A DNA stretch of 64,000 bases. Source: CAXBCP01 sp047638395 (GTDB lineage Bacteria; Pseudomonadota; Alphaproteobacteria; MPNO01; UBA830). The DNA lies in NCBI GenBank assembly GCA_047638395.1, contig JBLIMV010000018.1, forward strand, positions 62,001-126,000, read 5' to 3'. The translations under genes were made by a program, and so were the position numbers. Shown here in pieces: positions 34,433 through 42,961 of this stretch; the first letter of the stretch is position 1; the number at the start of each line of letters is the position of its first letter. The notes beneath the pieces are model-generated. The model did not search any database. It worked only from the letters and a program-made list of their open reading frames with translations, and had not been told where the DNA came from.

Positions 34433-35368
34433 ATGGCCAGCAAAGTAAAGGTCGCAATCGTCGGTTCCGGCAATATCGGCACCGATCTGATGATCAAGAT
34501 CATGCGCACATCCGACACGCTCGAAATGGGCGTGATGGTCGGCATCGACCCCGCGTCCGACGGCTTGTCGCGCGCAAAAGGATTCGGGTTTGCGACAACC
34601 CATGAAGGGCTCGAAGGGCTGACGAAAATGCCCGAATGGAAAGATATCGCGGTCGTATTCGACGCGACGTCTGCCGGTGCGCATAAACACAACGCAGCGC
34701 TGTGCGAAAAAGACAACAAGATCATCATCGATCTGACGCCGGCGGCCATTGGCCCCTATGTCGTCCCCGTGGTGAACATGGATCAGCACCTGGACGCCAA
34801 TAACATCAACATGGTGACCTGCGGCGGCCAGGCGACGATCCCGATGGTACATGCGGTCGACCGCGTCGCTCACGTGCAGTATGCCGAAATCGTCGCCTCG
34901 ATCTCATCGAAGTCAGCCGGTCCCGGTACACGGGCCAATATCGATGAATTTACCGAAACGACGTCCAAGGGACTGGAAGTCGTCGGCGGTGCTGAACAGG
35001 GCAAGGCAATTATCGTCCTGAACCCGGCCGAACCGCCGCTCGTGATGCGCGACACGGTCTACACGCTGTCCGAGGACTGCGACCAGGCAAAGATCGTCGA
35101 GTCCGTCAATCGGATGGTGACTGAAGTTCAGAGCTACGTGCCGGGCTACCGCCTGAAGCAGGAAGTCCAGTTCGAACGTTTCGGGTCCAACAACCGGCTG
35201 CACATTCCCGGCCGCGGTGATTTTGAAGGTATCAAATCGTCGATCTTCCTCGAGGTCGAAGGCGCCGGTCACTACCTGCCGAAATATGCCGGCAATCTCG
35301 ACATCATGACGTCTGCCGCAATGCGCACGGCGGAACGCGTGATCGAACGCCGCATGGCGACGGCTTAA
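34433..35368 (+). CDS. acetaldehyde dehydrogenase (acetylating)
   Basis: Converts acetaldehyde to acetyl-CoA with NAD and CoA. The 311-residue protein begins KVKVAIVGSGNIGTDLM and has GIDPASDGLSRAKGFG, DATSAGAHKHNA, the catalytic Cys in NMVTCGGQATIPMVHA, and VASISSKSAGPGTRANIDEF. It matches MhpF/DmpF in length and motifs. It is paired with the downstream aldolase, with 10 bases between; these two enzymes form a channeling complex. Confidence 0.95.
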   Translation: MASKVKVAIVGSGNIGTDLMIKIMRTSDTLEMGVMVGIDPASDGLSRAKGFGFATTHEGLEGLTKMPEWKDIAVVFDATSAGAHKHNAALCEKDNKIIIDLTPAAIGPYVVPVVNMDQHLDANNINMVTCGGQATIPMVHAVDRVAHVQYAEIVASISSKSAGPGTRANIDEFTETTSKGLEVVGGAEQGKAIIVLNPAEPPLVMRDTVYTLSEDCDQAKIVESVNRMVTEVQSYVPGYRLKQEVQFERFGSNNRLHIPGRGDFEGIKSSIFLEVEGAGHYLPKYAGNLDIMTSAAMRTAERVIERRMATA

Positions 35369-35378
35369 GGACAGCGAT

Positions 35379-36428
35379 ATGGCAATCGATAAAGAAAAGA
35401 AGATCTACGTCCAGGACGTCACCCTGCGTGACGGAATGCATGCCATCCGCCATCAGTACGGCCTTGATCACATCAAGGCCATCTGCAAGGCGCTGGACGA
35501 TGCAAAGGTGGATGCGATCGAAGTCTCGCACGGCGACGGGCTTGCCGGGATGTCGTTCAATTACGGCTTTGCGAAGGAAACCGACCTCGACTACATCGAA
35601 GCGGCGGCCAGCGTGCTGGAGCATTCCAAGCTCGCCACCCTCCTCCTGCCCGGCATCGGCACCGTCGAAGACCTGCGCGAGGCATACGAAGCCGGCGCCC
35701 GGTCGGTACGCGTGGCAACCCACTGCACCGAAGCCGACGTCTCAAGGCAGCACATCGAATATGCCCGTAATCTGGGCATGGATGTCGCGGGCTTCCTGAT
35801 GATGGCGCATATGAACCCGCCCCAGCAACTCGCCGAACAGGCGAAACTGATGGAGGATTACGGTGCGCATTGTGTGTACGTCACGGATTCCGGCGGCGCA
35901 TTGATCATGGACGAAGTGGCCGACCGCTTCAAAGCGTTCAACGACGTCCTCAAGCCAGAGACTGAAACCGGCATGCATGCCCATCACAATCTCTCCTTCG
36001 GCGTGTCGAATTCCATTACAGCCCTCGAACACGGCGCGACGCGCATCGATGCCTCGCTCGCAGGTATGGGCGCCGGCGCCGGTAACGCGCCGCTCGAAAT
36101 CTTCATCGCGGTCGCCGACCGGTTGGGTCTGAACCACGGCTGTGATCTCTTCGGTCTGATGGATGCTGCCGAAGAACTGGTTCGGCCACTGCAGGACCGC
36201 CCGGTCCGCGTCGACAGGGAAACGCTGTCACTCGGCTATGCCGGTGTGTATTCGAGCTTCCTGCGGCACGCGGAGACGGCATCGGAAACGTATGGCGTGG
36301 ACACCCGCGACATCCTCATCGAGCTTGGCAACCGCCGCATGGTGGGCGGTCAGGAAGACATGATCGTCGATGTCGCGCTGGATATGATCAAGGAACGGGA
36401 CGGCGCAGCCGCCGACAAGGGAGAATAA
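35379..36428 (+). CDS. 4-hydroxy-2-oxovalerate aldolase
   Basis: Splits 4-hydroxy-2-oxovalerate to pyruvate and acetaldehyde, which passes directly to the partner acetaldehyde dehydrogenase. The 349-residue TIM-barrel protein has VQDVTLRDGMHAIRHQY (catalytic Arg-Asp and His), EVSHGDGLAG, VRVATHCTEADVS, VTDSGGAL and the metal ligands in GMHAHHNLSFGVSNS. The C-terminal communication domain is present. It matches MhpE/DmpG. Confidence 0.95.
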   Translation: MAIDKEKKIYVQDVTLRDGMHAIRHQYGLDHIKAICKALDDAKVDAIEVSHGDGLAGMSFNYGFAKETDLDYIEAAASVLEHSKLATLLLPGIGTVEDLREAYEAGARSVRVATHCTEADVSRQHIEYARNLGMDVAGFLMMAHMNPPQQLAEQAKLMEDYGAHCVYVTDSGGALIMDEVADRFKAFNDVLKPETETGMHAHHNLSFGVSNSITALEHGATRIDASLAGMGAGAGNAPLEIFIAVADRLGLNHGCDLFGLMDAAEELVRPLQDRPVRVDRETLSLGYAGVYSSFLRHAETASETYGVDTRDILIELGNRRMVGGQEDMIVDVALDMIKERDGAAADKGE

Positions 36429-36430
36429 AG

Positions 36431-37198
36431 ATGGTGGATATCGCCAAACTCGCACGGACAGTCGACACAGCGGCCCACAAGGCCAAATCGATTCCTCAGC
36501 TGTCGGAAAAAACGAAATACTCGCTCGATGACGCCTATGCCATCCAGTCCGCCTCGATCCAGCGGCGTCTCGACCGCGGTGAGAAGCGTAACGGCATGAA
36601 AATGGGCTTCACCAGCCGCGCCAAGATGATCCAGATGGGTCTGAACGACATGATCTGGGGCCGCCTCACGGACCAGATGATGGTCGAGGATGGCGATACG
36701 ATCTCGCTCAAGAACTATGTTCACCCCCGGGTCGAACCGGAGATCGCGTTCCTGCTCAAACGCCCGCTCAATTATCCCTGTACGGCCGCTGAAGCCATGG
36801 CTGCCGTGGATGGCGTAGCACCTGCCATGGAAATCATCGATTCCCGCTACCGGAACTTCAAATTCTCGCTTGAAGACGTGGTGGCAGACAATGCATCGTC
36901 CTCCAGCTTCGTTGTCGGCCCGTGGCATCGCCCGGATACCGACCTTGAAAACCTCGGCATGGTCATGGAATTCAATGGCCGCCCGGTGCAGATCGGCTCA
37001 TCCGCCGCAATTCTGGGCCAGCCAGTGCGTTCGCTGGTTTCCGCTGCCCGCCTCACCGCCGAGGCAGGTGAAGGACTTCAGGCAGGTTGGATCGTGATGG
37101 CAGGCGGTGCAACAGCCGCCGAGGCGCTGCGCCCCGGTATCCATGTCCGCAATAGCGTGCAGGGACTGGGTTCGGTCGCGTTTTCCGTCACGGAATAA
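36431..37198 (+). CDS. 2-oxo-3-hexenedioate (4-oxalocrotonate) decarboxylase
   Basis: Decarboxylates 2-oxo-3-hexenedioate to 2-hydroxypentadienoate, the substrate of the hydratase in this operon. The 255-residue protein shows GMKMGFTSRAKMIQMGLNDMIWG, PRVEPEIAFLLKRPL, AMEIIDSRYRNFKF and ADNASSSSFVVGPW, the XylI/DmpH/AmnE pattern. It is the last gene of the operon; its TAA stop ends at 37198, directly abutting the stop of the convergent PdxA-family gene. Confidence 0.9.
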   Translation: MVDIAKLARTVDTAAHKAKSIPQLSEKTKYSLDDAYAIQSASIQRRLDRGEKRNGMKMGFTSRAKMIQMGLNDMIWGRLTDQMMVEDGDTISLKNYVHPRVEPEIAFLLKRPLNYPCTAAEAMAAVDGVAPAMEIIDSRYRNFKFSLEDVVADNASSSSFVVGPWHRPDTDLENLGMVMEFNGRPVQIGSSAAILGQPVRSLVSAARLTAEAGEGLQAGWIVMAGGATAAEALRPGIHVRNSVQGLGSVAFSVTE

Positions 37199-38146
37199 TT
37201 ATTCGGGGCTGACAGCCGCCCCGGATATCTGTTTCAGGGTCCAGATCAGGGCCGATGGGTCGGCTTTCCCCTTTCCCGCGATATCGAGCGCACTGCCATG
37301 CGCCACCGACGAAAACAGGATCGGTGTGCCGATGGCGAATGCCGCGGTCCCGGTAAAACCAATCAGTTTTGCCGGGATATGGCCCTGATCGTGAAACATC
37401 ACGGTATAAGCGTCGAAGCTTTTATCCAGGTACATCGTATCGGCGCCAAACGGCCCGGATGCATCTATGCCCGCGTTTCGGGCCTCCTCGATGGCAGGTG
37501 CCACGATATCGATGTCGTCACTGCCGAAAAGCCCGCCTTCCCCTGCATGGGGATCAATACCGGACACCGCAATCCGCGGCTCGGCAATTCCTATGCGTTT
37601 TAGCGCGGCGTCGGCAGCCTTCAGCGTCCGGACTATCCGCTCCCGGTCGATCATGTCCAGCGCGACGCGAACGCCGACGTGGAGCGTCACATGGGCGATC
37701 CGCAACCGGTCAGAGACCAGCATCATAAAGACATCATCCGGGTCAGTGCCCGTCCGCTTGGCCACATAGGACGGATATCCATCGAACTCGATCCCGGCCG
37801 ATTTAATCGACGACTGGGTCTGCGGACAGGCGACAACCGCGTCCACCTCTCCTGCCGTCGCCATATCAATGGCACGGCCGGCATATTCAAGGATCGCGCG
37901 TCCACACGCAGCATCGCTTTCACCCGGTGTCAGGAAATTCACATTCATCGCGCCCAGATCGACGATGTTTTCCGGCGGCTTTTTACGCAGCGTATGGGCA
38001 TAACGCGCGAGGACCTCGATATCGCCGACGATCACCGGCTCACAGAATTCCCGAACACCACTGTTCAGGGCCGCTTTGAGCGCGATTTCGGGGCCAATGC
38101 CGGCAGGGTCGCCGATAGCGATGGCAATGCGGGGTTTTGCGGTCAA
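37199..38146 (-). CDS. PdxA/TphB-family dehydrogenase
   Basis: A 315-residue metal- and NAD-dependent dehydrogenase of the 4-hydroxythreonine-4-phosphate dehydrogenase family. It has IAIAIGDPAGIGPEI, the His ligand in IAHVTLHVGVR, SGIDPHAGEGGLFG and MFHDQGHIPAKLIGF. TphB, the oxidative decarboxylase of a terephthalate dihydrodiol, belongs to this family. Its position just downstream of a ring-hydroxylating dioxygenase suggests that role over vitamin B6 synthesis. The start appears to be TTG at 38146, with AGGA about 6 bases upstream; no ATG fits. True PdxA function is the alternative. Confidence 0.85.
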   Translation of the reverse strand: MTAKPRIAIAIGDPAGIGPEIALKAALNSGVREFCEPVIVGDIEVLARYAHTLRKKPPENIVDLGAMNVNFLTPGESDAACGRAILEYAGRAIDMATAGEVDAVVACPQTQSSIKSAGIEFDGYPSYVAKRTGTDPDDVFMMLVSDRLRIAHVTLHVGVRVALDMIDRERIVRTLKAADAALKRIGIAEPRIAVSGIDPHAGEGGLFGSDDIDIVAPAIEEARNAGIDASGPFGADTMYLDKSFDAYTVMFHDQGHIPAKLIGFTGTAAFAIGTPILFSSVAHGSALDIAGKGKADPSALIWTLKQISGAAVSPE

Positions 38147-38155
38147 AAGGACATC

Positions 38156-38656
38156 CTAGATGGGAATGACGATAAGGGTATCGATCCGGTTGGAGTCGCA
38201 GACCACGATACGGCTTTTGAACCGGGCCACGCTGCCGCCCGTGCTGTCCGGCACAACAATCTCATCGATATATTTCCCGGTGCAGAATACCGCCATATCG
38301 CCTTCCTGCATGATCCTGACGAGCAGAAAAGATGTCTCAACGCTGAATACATCCCCACTCTGCCCCACCACCCGCGTGCCCGACACGATATGCCGGTAGG
38401 TGTGCGGCTCAAACACGTTCGCTTCTCGTAGCGCGAGGATACGATCGTGCAGCATGCCCTTACTGGAACAGTCCATGATGCCGACAACGCGGCCCTTGTC
38501 ATGGTTTTCGCGGTTGATGATCCGGTAGCTGCAATCGTCCGTGAAAAAATCCGCCCAGGATTCAAGCCGGTCATCGTCGATCGCATGCGCATACTCGATA
38601 ATCAGATCGTTTATGATCTGACGCGCATCGCCGGAAACACTGATTGATCCATCCAT
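38156..38656 (-). CDS. aromatic-ring-hydroxylating dioxygenase, beta subunit
   Basis: The small subunit of a Rieske oxygenase, 166 residues with the cone-shaped NTF2-like fold. DLIIEYAHAIDDDRLESWADFFTDD-type N-terminus, YRIINRENHDKG, EPHTYRHIVSGTRV and the C-terminal SRIVVCDSNRIDTLIVIPI all fit the family. It lies two bases after the alpha subunit and 9 before the PdxA-family gene, in one operon. It has structural roles and usually no cofactor. Confidence 0.92.
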   Translation of the reverse strand: MDGSISVSGDARQIINDLIIEYAHAIDDDRLESWADFFTDDCSYRIINRENHDKGRVVGIMDCSSKGMLHDRILALREANVFEPHTYRHIVSGTRVVGQSGDVFSVETSFLLVRIMQEGDMAVFCTGKYIDEIVVPDSTGGSVARFKSRIVVCDSNRIDTLIVIPI

Positions 38657-38658
38657 AA

Positions 38659-39900
38659 TCAGATCCCCATGCAGTCGCGGTAGCCCTGCCAGAAACCGCG
38701 GATAGACACCTCCGTCGCGCGGCCCTCGGCACTGGGTTCAATACCCCGGCCACCCATCTGAACGATCGTGGACTTGTCCTGGTCCCGTTTCGTGCCCCGT
38801 TGAATCCAGCCACCAACGACGCCGTCTTCCATCGAGATCACCCCACCGGGGCCAATCATGTTGGATTGCTTAATTCTAATTTCTCTTTGTTCTTCAGTAT
38901 CTTCCGGAACCCCGAACACCCACCACATTAACTCACATTCCTCAGGCCCCTTGGGCAGGCACAGACGCAGCGCCAACGAATTGCTGATCTGCTGGACCAC
39001 GAAGTTCGGATACACCGACTGAATGGCCAGCGTCGTCCCACAGTCGAATTCGCGCCAACCTTTCACCAGCGTCGGGTCGGCAAGCGTATAGCCATCCTTT
39101 ACCGCGCGGAGCTTCTTTGAATCGTACTCCGCCTCTTCCCTGTCGGTCTCGGCGATCGAATAACTGATGTGATGCCAACCACCATCGGACAGCTTGATAC
39201 CGCCCTTCATGGAGAGCCGGTTGATCCGGAACGTCGCCTGGAACATGTGCAGGATGCTGGCGTGATAGGAATCCCGCACGTTCTCCATATACAGCTTCCA
39301 GTTATTTGGCATGTACTGGCTGTAAGTACCGAGCAAGACCATGCCACGGCCCACGACCCGGTCGATATTCTCGACCATCTCTTCGCCGAGCCATTCGGTC
39401 AGCGGCGCGACCTCATCGGAGAACGTGGCGAAGACCAAACCGGCATAGACTTCACATTTCAGACGCTGCATCCCGTGCTCTTCGTGCTTGAAGTCGTCGG
39501 GCATACCGCCTTGTTTTCCGACACCTTTGCCGAATGCGACACTCTTCAGATTCCCCTGAAGGTCATAGCGCCAGTTGTGATAAACGCAGGTTAGCTCCTC
39601 TGTATGGCCTTCCTTGGCGATACACACGAGATTGCCGCGGTGAGCGCAGCGGTTGACGATAACCTGAACCTCCCCTTCGAGGTCACGCAGCACGATAACC
39701 GGCGTATCGCCGATATAGGTCGTTTGGTAATCGCCGGGCTTCGCGATCTCATCCGCCATGCCGACAAAGCTCCAGATCGGCCCCCGAAAAAGACGTTGCT
39801 GCTCCTCCTCGTAAATGTCGGGGTCTGTGTATATCTGAATGGGTATCCGGCTGACCCCATCATCGGGCCAGGTCACGAGATCTTTAATATCCGTCGCCAT
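38659..39900 (-). CDS. aromatic-ring-hydroxylating dioxygenase, alpha subunit
   Basis: The catalytic subunit of a Rieske non-heme iron oxygenase, 413 residues. The Rieske ligands are Cys85-x-His87 and Cys105-x2-His108 (17 residues between). The bridging Asp210 and iron ligands His213 and His218 are in NVRDSYHASILHMF; the third carboxylate likely lies in the SMEDGVVGGW region. The sequence around the iron site resembles anthranilate (AndAc) and salicylate 5-hydroxylase (NagG) type enzymes, which take electrons from a separate ferredoxin and reductase, both encoded nearby. The substrate is therefore probably an aromatic acid. Confidence 0.93.
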   Translation of the reverse strand: MATDIKDLVTWPDDGVSRIPIQIYTDPDIYEEEQQRLFRGPIWSFVGMADEIAKPGDYQTTYIGDTPVIVLRDLEGEVQVIVNRCAHRGNLVCIAKEGHTEELTCVYHNWRYDLQGNLKSVAFGKGVGKQGGMPDDFKHEEHGMQRLKCEVYAGLVFATFSDEVAPLTEWLGEEMVENIDRVVGRGMVLLGTYSQYMPNNWKLYMENVRDSYHASILHMFQATFRINRLSMKGGIKLSDGGWHHISYSIAETDREEAEYDSKKLRAVKDGYTLADPTLVKGWREFDCGTTLAIQSVYPNFVVQQISNSLALRLCLPKGPEECELMWWVFGVPEDTEEQREIRIKQSNMIGPGGVISMEDGVVGGWIQRGTKRDQDKSTIVQMGGRGIEPSAEGRATEVSIRGFWQGYRDCMGI

Positions 39901-40013
39901 TTTATCCGCCTCTTCGAACTTTCATCAGAAGTGTAATGCCTTCAGGGCCAGCCGTCATGACACCTGGCGGGTACTCGCCGTTTGTCGATATTAAACTTGC
40001 CCAGCCTATCTAT

Positions 40014-40024
40014 TGGTACTACCA
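40014..40024. promoter_or_regulatory. candidate GntR/FadR-type operator
   Basis: The sequence TGGTACTACCA is a perfect inverted repeat matching the TNGTNNNACNA consensus of FadR-subfamily GntR regulators. It lies in the 177-base divergent region between the dioxygenase alpha gene and the GntR gene, 113 and 53 bases from their start codons. It fits autoregulation plus control of the dioxygenase operon. Confidence 0.6.
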
Positions 40025-40077
40025 TTAAACCATTGTGACAGATCAGGTCAACAGCAACATTATGACGAGAACGCTCC

Positions 40078-40794
40078 ATGGATAATTTCGCCCCTGTCCG
40101 CACCGAGCGCACGTTCGAAGTAATTGCCAACAAGGTCCGCGAGCAGATCAGGAATGGGAAACTCCGCACCGGCGACAAACTGCCGCCGGAACGGGAGCTG
40201 GCCCAGCAATTCGGCACCAGCAGGAATGCCGTGCGTGAAGCGCTGAGGTCGCTCGAGCACGCCGGCCTCATTTCCCTGCACAAAGGCGCCCACGGCGGCG
40301 CATTCATCACTGACGGCGATCCCAGCGCGGTTGCGCAGTCAATGGAAGACCTGATGTATCTAGGCGGAATCAACCTCGCCGATGTCACGGAATCGCGCCT
40401 GTCGGTCGAGACCGCCATCGTGGAAATAGCCGCTGCCAAGGGAACAACCGCAGATTTCGACCGCCTTGATCAGAATATCGACCAGGTCGAGGAACTTACC
40501 CAGGCCCGCGATATGGACGCCAAGGCCGACCTGAACATGGAATTCCACGTTTTGCTGGCTGAGGCGACCGGAAACCCGGTTCTCGTTCTGATCATGAGAA
40601 CACTCATGGACCTGCTGCGGTCGGTCCATCGCCCCATCACCGCCGAGGATACGGTAGACATCATTAAATCACGCCGCCGTTTCATGCAGTTACTGCGGAA
40701 CCGGAAAGCGGCACCGGCGGCAGCTGAGATGAAGGATCACCTGTCCCGGCTGCACGATCTCTTTTCCCGCACCGAAATGCCCAATAGCGGTTGA
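40078..40794 (+). CDS. FadR-subfamily GntR transcriptional regulator
   Basis: A 238-residue repressor or ligand-responsive regulator. The N-terminal winged helix (about 8-75) contains VREQIRNGKLRTGDKLPPER, LAQQFGTSRNAVREALRSLE and the wing GLISLHKGAHGGAFI. The C-terminal FCD ligand domain (about 95-225) shows ESRLSVETAIVEIAA, DLNMEFHVLLAEATGNPV and IKSRRRFMQLL. The FCD domain usually binds a carboxylic acid through a metal. It is divergent from the dioxygenase operon and upstream of its ferredoxin and reductase genes, so it probably controls the oxygenase system. Confidence 0.93.
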   Translation: MDNFAPVRTERTFEVIANKVREQIRNGKLRTGDKLPPERELAQQFGTSRNAVREALRSLEHAGLISLHKGAHGGAFITDGDPSAVAQSMEDLMYLGGINLADVTESRLSVETAIVEIAAAKGTTADFDRLDQNIDQVEELTQARDMDAKADLNMEFHVLLAEATGNPVLVLIMRTLMDLLRSVHRPITAEDTVDIIKSRRRFMQLLRNRKAAPAAAEMKDHLSRLHDLFSRTEMPNSG

Positions 40795-40877
40795 GGGGCG
40801 CTCAACGCTTGAGTAAACTCCGCCGGTCATTGGCGCGGATCCGCGTACCATCACAATCAACAAACACGGAATGAATC

Positions 40878-41201
40878 ATGAGTGACGTAACGTTTCACAC
40901 AGTTGCAAAAACCACCCAGCTTGAAGAAGACGAGGCCGTGCAGGTTCTTGTCGAGGGCAAAGAAGTCTCGATCATCAATCTTGGCGGCGAATTCTACGCC
41001 ATGGACGATATCTGCAGCCACGCCTATGCGTCCATGTCTGACGGCTATATTGAGGGCGACTGCATCGAGTGCCCGCTGCACGGCGCCCAGTTCAATATCA
41101 AGACCGGCAAAGCGGAAACACCGCCGGCCACCGTCGATCTCGCCACCTATGAGGTCAAGATCGATGGCGACGATATCCTCGTTGGCCTGCCGAACGCCTG
41201 A
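40878..41201 (+). CDS. Rieske-type ferredoxin of the dioxygenase
   Basis: A 107-residue [2Fe-2S] electron carrier. Ligands are Cys46-x-His48 (CSHAYASMSDG) and Cys65-x2-His68 (CPLHGAQFN), with 16 residues between, the spacing normal for dioxygenase ferredoxins. It should pass electrons from the reductase encoded 14 bases downstream to the alpha subunit. An 83-base gap separates it from the GntR gene. Confidence 0.94.
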   Translation: MSDVTFHTVAKTTQLEEDEAVQVLVEGKEVSIINLGGEFYAMDDICSHAYASMSDGYIEGDCIECPLHGAQFNIKTGKAETPPATVDLATYEVKIDGDDILVGLPNA

Positions 41202-41215
41202 TTGGGTCCAATCCT

Positions 41216-42442
41216 ATGACGACTGACCAGACATTCGTTGTTATCGGCGCCGGCCAGGCCGGCGGCTGGACTGCCAAGACCCTGCGTGACGAGGGCTTTG
41301 AAGGGCGCGTCATCATCATCGGCGACGAGAATTTCGCGCCGCATGAACGTCCGCCCCTTTCCAAGGAAGTCCTGCTTGGCAATGCCGATAAGGACGTCTG
41401 TCTGCTCTGGCCGCCCGGCACCCTGGAAGACGCCGGCATAGAACTGCGTCTTGGGGAGTCCGTCAGCGCTATCGATACCGACAGTCATACCCTGTCGCTC
41501 AGCAACGGGGAGACCATCGGCTGGACCAAGCTGATGATCGCAACGGGCGGGCGCGCCCGCACGCTGCCCGTCGACGGCGCCGATCTCGACGGTGTCTACA
41601 CGTTGCGCACCATCGAGGACGCGGAAGGTATCCGTGCCCGGCTGGTAAGCGGCGCGAACGTGCTGGTCGTCGGCGCCGGCTGGATCGGCCTTGAAGTCGC
41701 GGCCGCGGCACGAAAAAGCGACGCAAACGCCACCGTCATTGAGCTTGCAGACCGTGTCTGCGCCCGTGCGCTGACCGAGGAGATGTCTGCCTGGGTTCAT
41801 GCGCTACATATACGTCACGGTGTGGACATCCGGCTGTCGGCGGCATTTGAACGGTTTGAGGGCGACGGCAAGCTGGAACGGGTGGTGCTCGGCGACGGGA
41901 CCACCCTGCCCTGCGATGTCGCCGTTGTCGGTATCGGCCTGATACCGAATACGGAATTGGCAGAACAGGCCGGCCTCACCATCGATAACGGGATCGTCGT
42001 CGACGAACACGGACAGACATCGCATCCGGATATCTTCGCGGCCGGCGACGTGACCAACCATCCCAATCCCCTGCTCGGCCGGCGTGTACGGCTGGAATCC
42101 TGGGAAAATGCACAAAACCAGGCCATCAATGCGGCCAAGGCGATGCTGGGCACTCTACAGCCCTACGCCGAGATCCCCTGGTTCTGGTCCGACCAGTATG
42201 ACGCCAATATCCAAATGATGGGGCTCCCCGAAGACTGGGATGAAACCGTTACCCGCGGCGACCGGGACACCGGTGCGTTCATCGAGTTTTATCTGAAAGA
42301 CGGTGAAATTCAGGGTGCCGCGGCGATCAACAACCCGCGGGATCTACGATTCACACGCCGCCTGATGATGTCCGGCAAAAAATTCGACGCGGCATCTCTG
42401 GCAGACCCGGATGTGAAACTGCAGAAGCTCCTGAAGGGCTAA
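41216..42442 (+). CDS. FAD-dependent ferredoxin reductase of the dioxygenase
   Basis: An NAD(P)H-ferredoxin reductase of 408 residues. The FAD loop is FVVIGAGQAGGWTAKTLRDE, followed by PHERPPLSKEVLLG. The NAD loop is VLVVGAGWIGLEVAAAA, and the second FAD segment is HPDIFAAGDVTNHPNPL. The C-terminal domain includes PWFWSDQYDANIQMMG. These are the standard features of the BphA4/AndAa/NagAa-like class. It completes the three-component oxygenase with the ferredoxin and the alpha/beta subunits. Confidence 0.94.
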   Translation: MTTDQTFVVIGAGQAGGWTAKTLRDEGFEGRVIIIGDENFAPHERPPLSKEVLLGNADKDVCLLWPPGTLEDAGIELRLGESVSAIDTDSHTLSLSNGETIGWTKLMIATGGRARTLPVDGADLDGVYTLRTIEDAEGIRARLVSGANVLVVGAGWIGLEVAAAARKSDANATVIELADRVCARALTEEMSAWVHALHIRHGVDIRLSAAFERFEGDGKLERVVLGDGTTLPCDVAVVGIGLIPNTELAEQAGLTIDNGIVVDEHGQTSHPDIFAAGDVTNHPNPLLGRRVRLESWENAQNQAINAAKAMLGTLQPYAEIPWFWSDQYDANIQMMGLPEDWDETVTRGDRDTGAFIEFYLKDGEIQGAAAINNPRDLRFTRRLMMSGKKFDAASLADPDVKLQKLLKG

Positions 42443-42457
42443 CGCCGCCCGCGCGCC

Positions 42458-42895
42458 CTAGAGCAGACCCAGCGCACGTAATTCTTCCGCCATCTCGACG
42501 GGCATGTCGTCAGACTGATCAAGGCCACCAATCGCATCTACCGGCGCGTCTGCGGGGTCGAGATAGCGCCATCCCTGAAACGCGCGATGCGGGCGGGCAC
42601 GCAGCGGGACCAGTTCCCGGTCGAATATCAGCGCACACCGCGGCAAACCTTTATGATTGATTGCCGTATCGATATCGACGATGCGTTGTCGTGCACGGAC
42701 GGCCCCTTTAATGACCCAATAGATGGACCCACCGTCGAGAACTTCGTCGCTGCGCCGCGGCGTCGATCGCGTTAGATGACGCAAAACCGCCGTCTCGCCT
42801 GTCGCAGCGGCAGCAGCCAGGCGGGCTGTCTGGCGCTCGGACAGATGTGAAAGGCTTTCGATACCGACTGCGAGTTTGATCAGATGAACCGTCAT
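42458..42895 (-). CDS. DUF1489 family protein
   Basis: A 145-residue protein of a family found mainly in alphaproteobacteria and without known function. It starts MTVHLIKLAVGIESLSHL, then has LDGGSIYWVIKGAVRARQRI and RPHRAFQGWRYLDPADAP, the conserved core of DUF1489. I chose ATG at 42895; the preceding in-frame codons look non-coding. It converges on the ferredoxin reductase gene with 15 bases between. Confidence 0.85.
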   Translation of the reverse strand: MTVHLIKLAVGIESLSHLSERQTARLAAAAATGETAVLRHLTRSTPRRSDEVLDGGSIYWVIKGAVRARQRIVDIDTAINHKGLPRCALIFDRELVPLRARPHRAFQGWRYLDPADAPVDAIGGLDQSDDMPVEMAEELRALGLL

Positions 42896-42961
42896 GCCGC
42901 CAATATTATAGATCGACAGCACCCGGACCAGCGCCGACAACGAGAAAGCTGTGGAAAAGCC

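Noticed and set aside
26827..42442. Genomic island or mobile element around the accessory genes
   Set aside because: No integrase, transposase, terminal repeats or attachment site was seen, and base composition looks like the rest of the window by eye.
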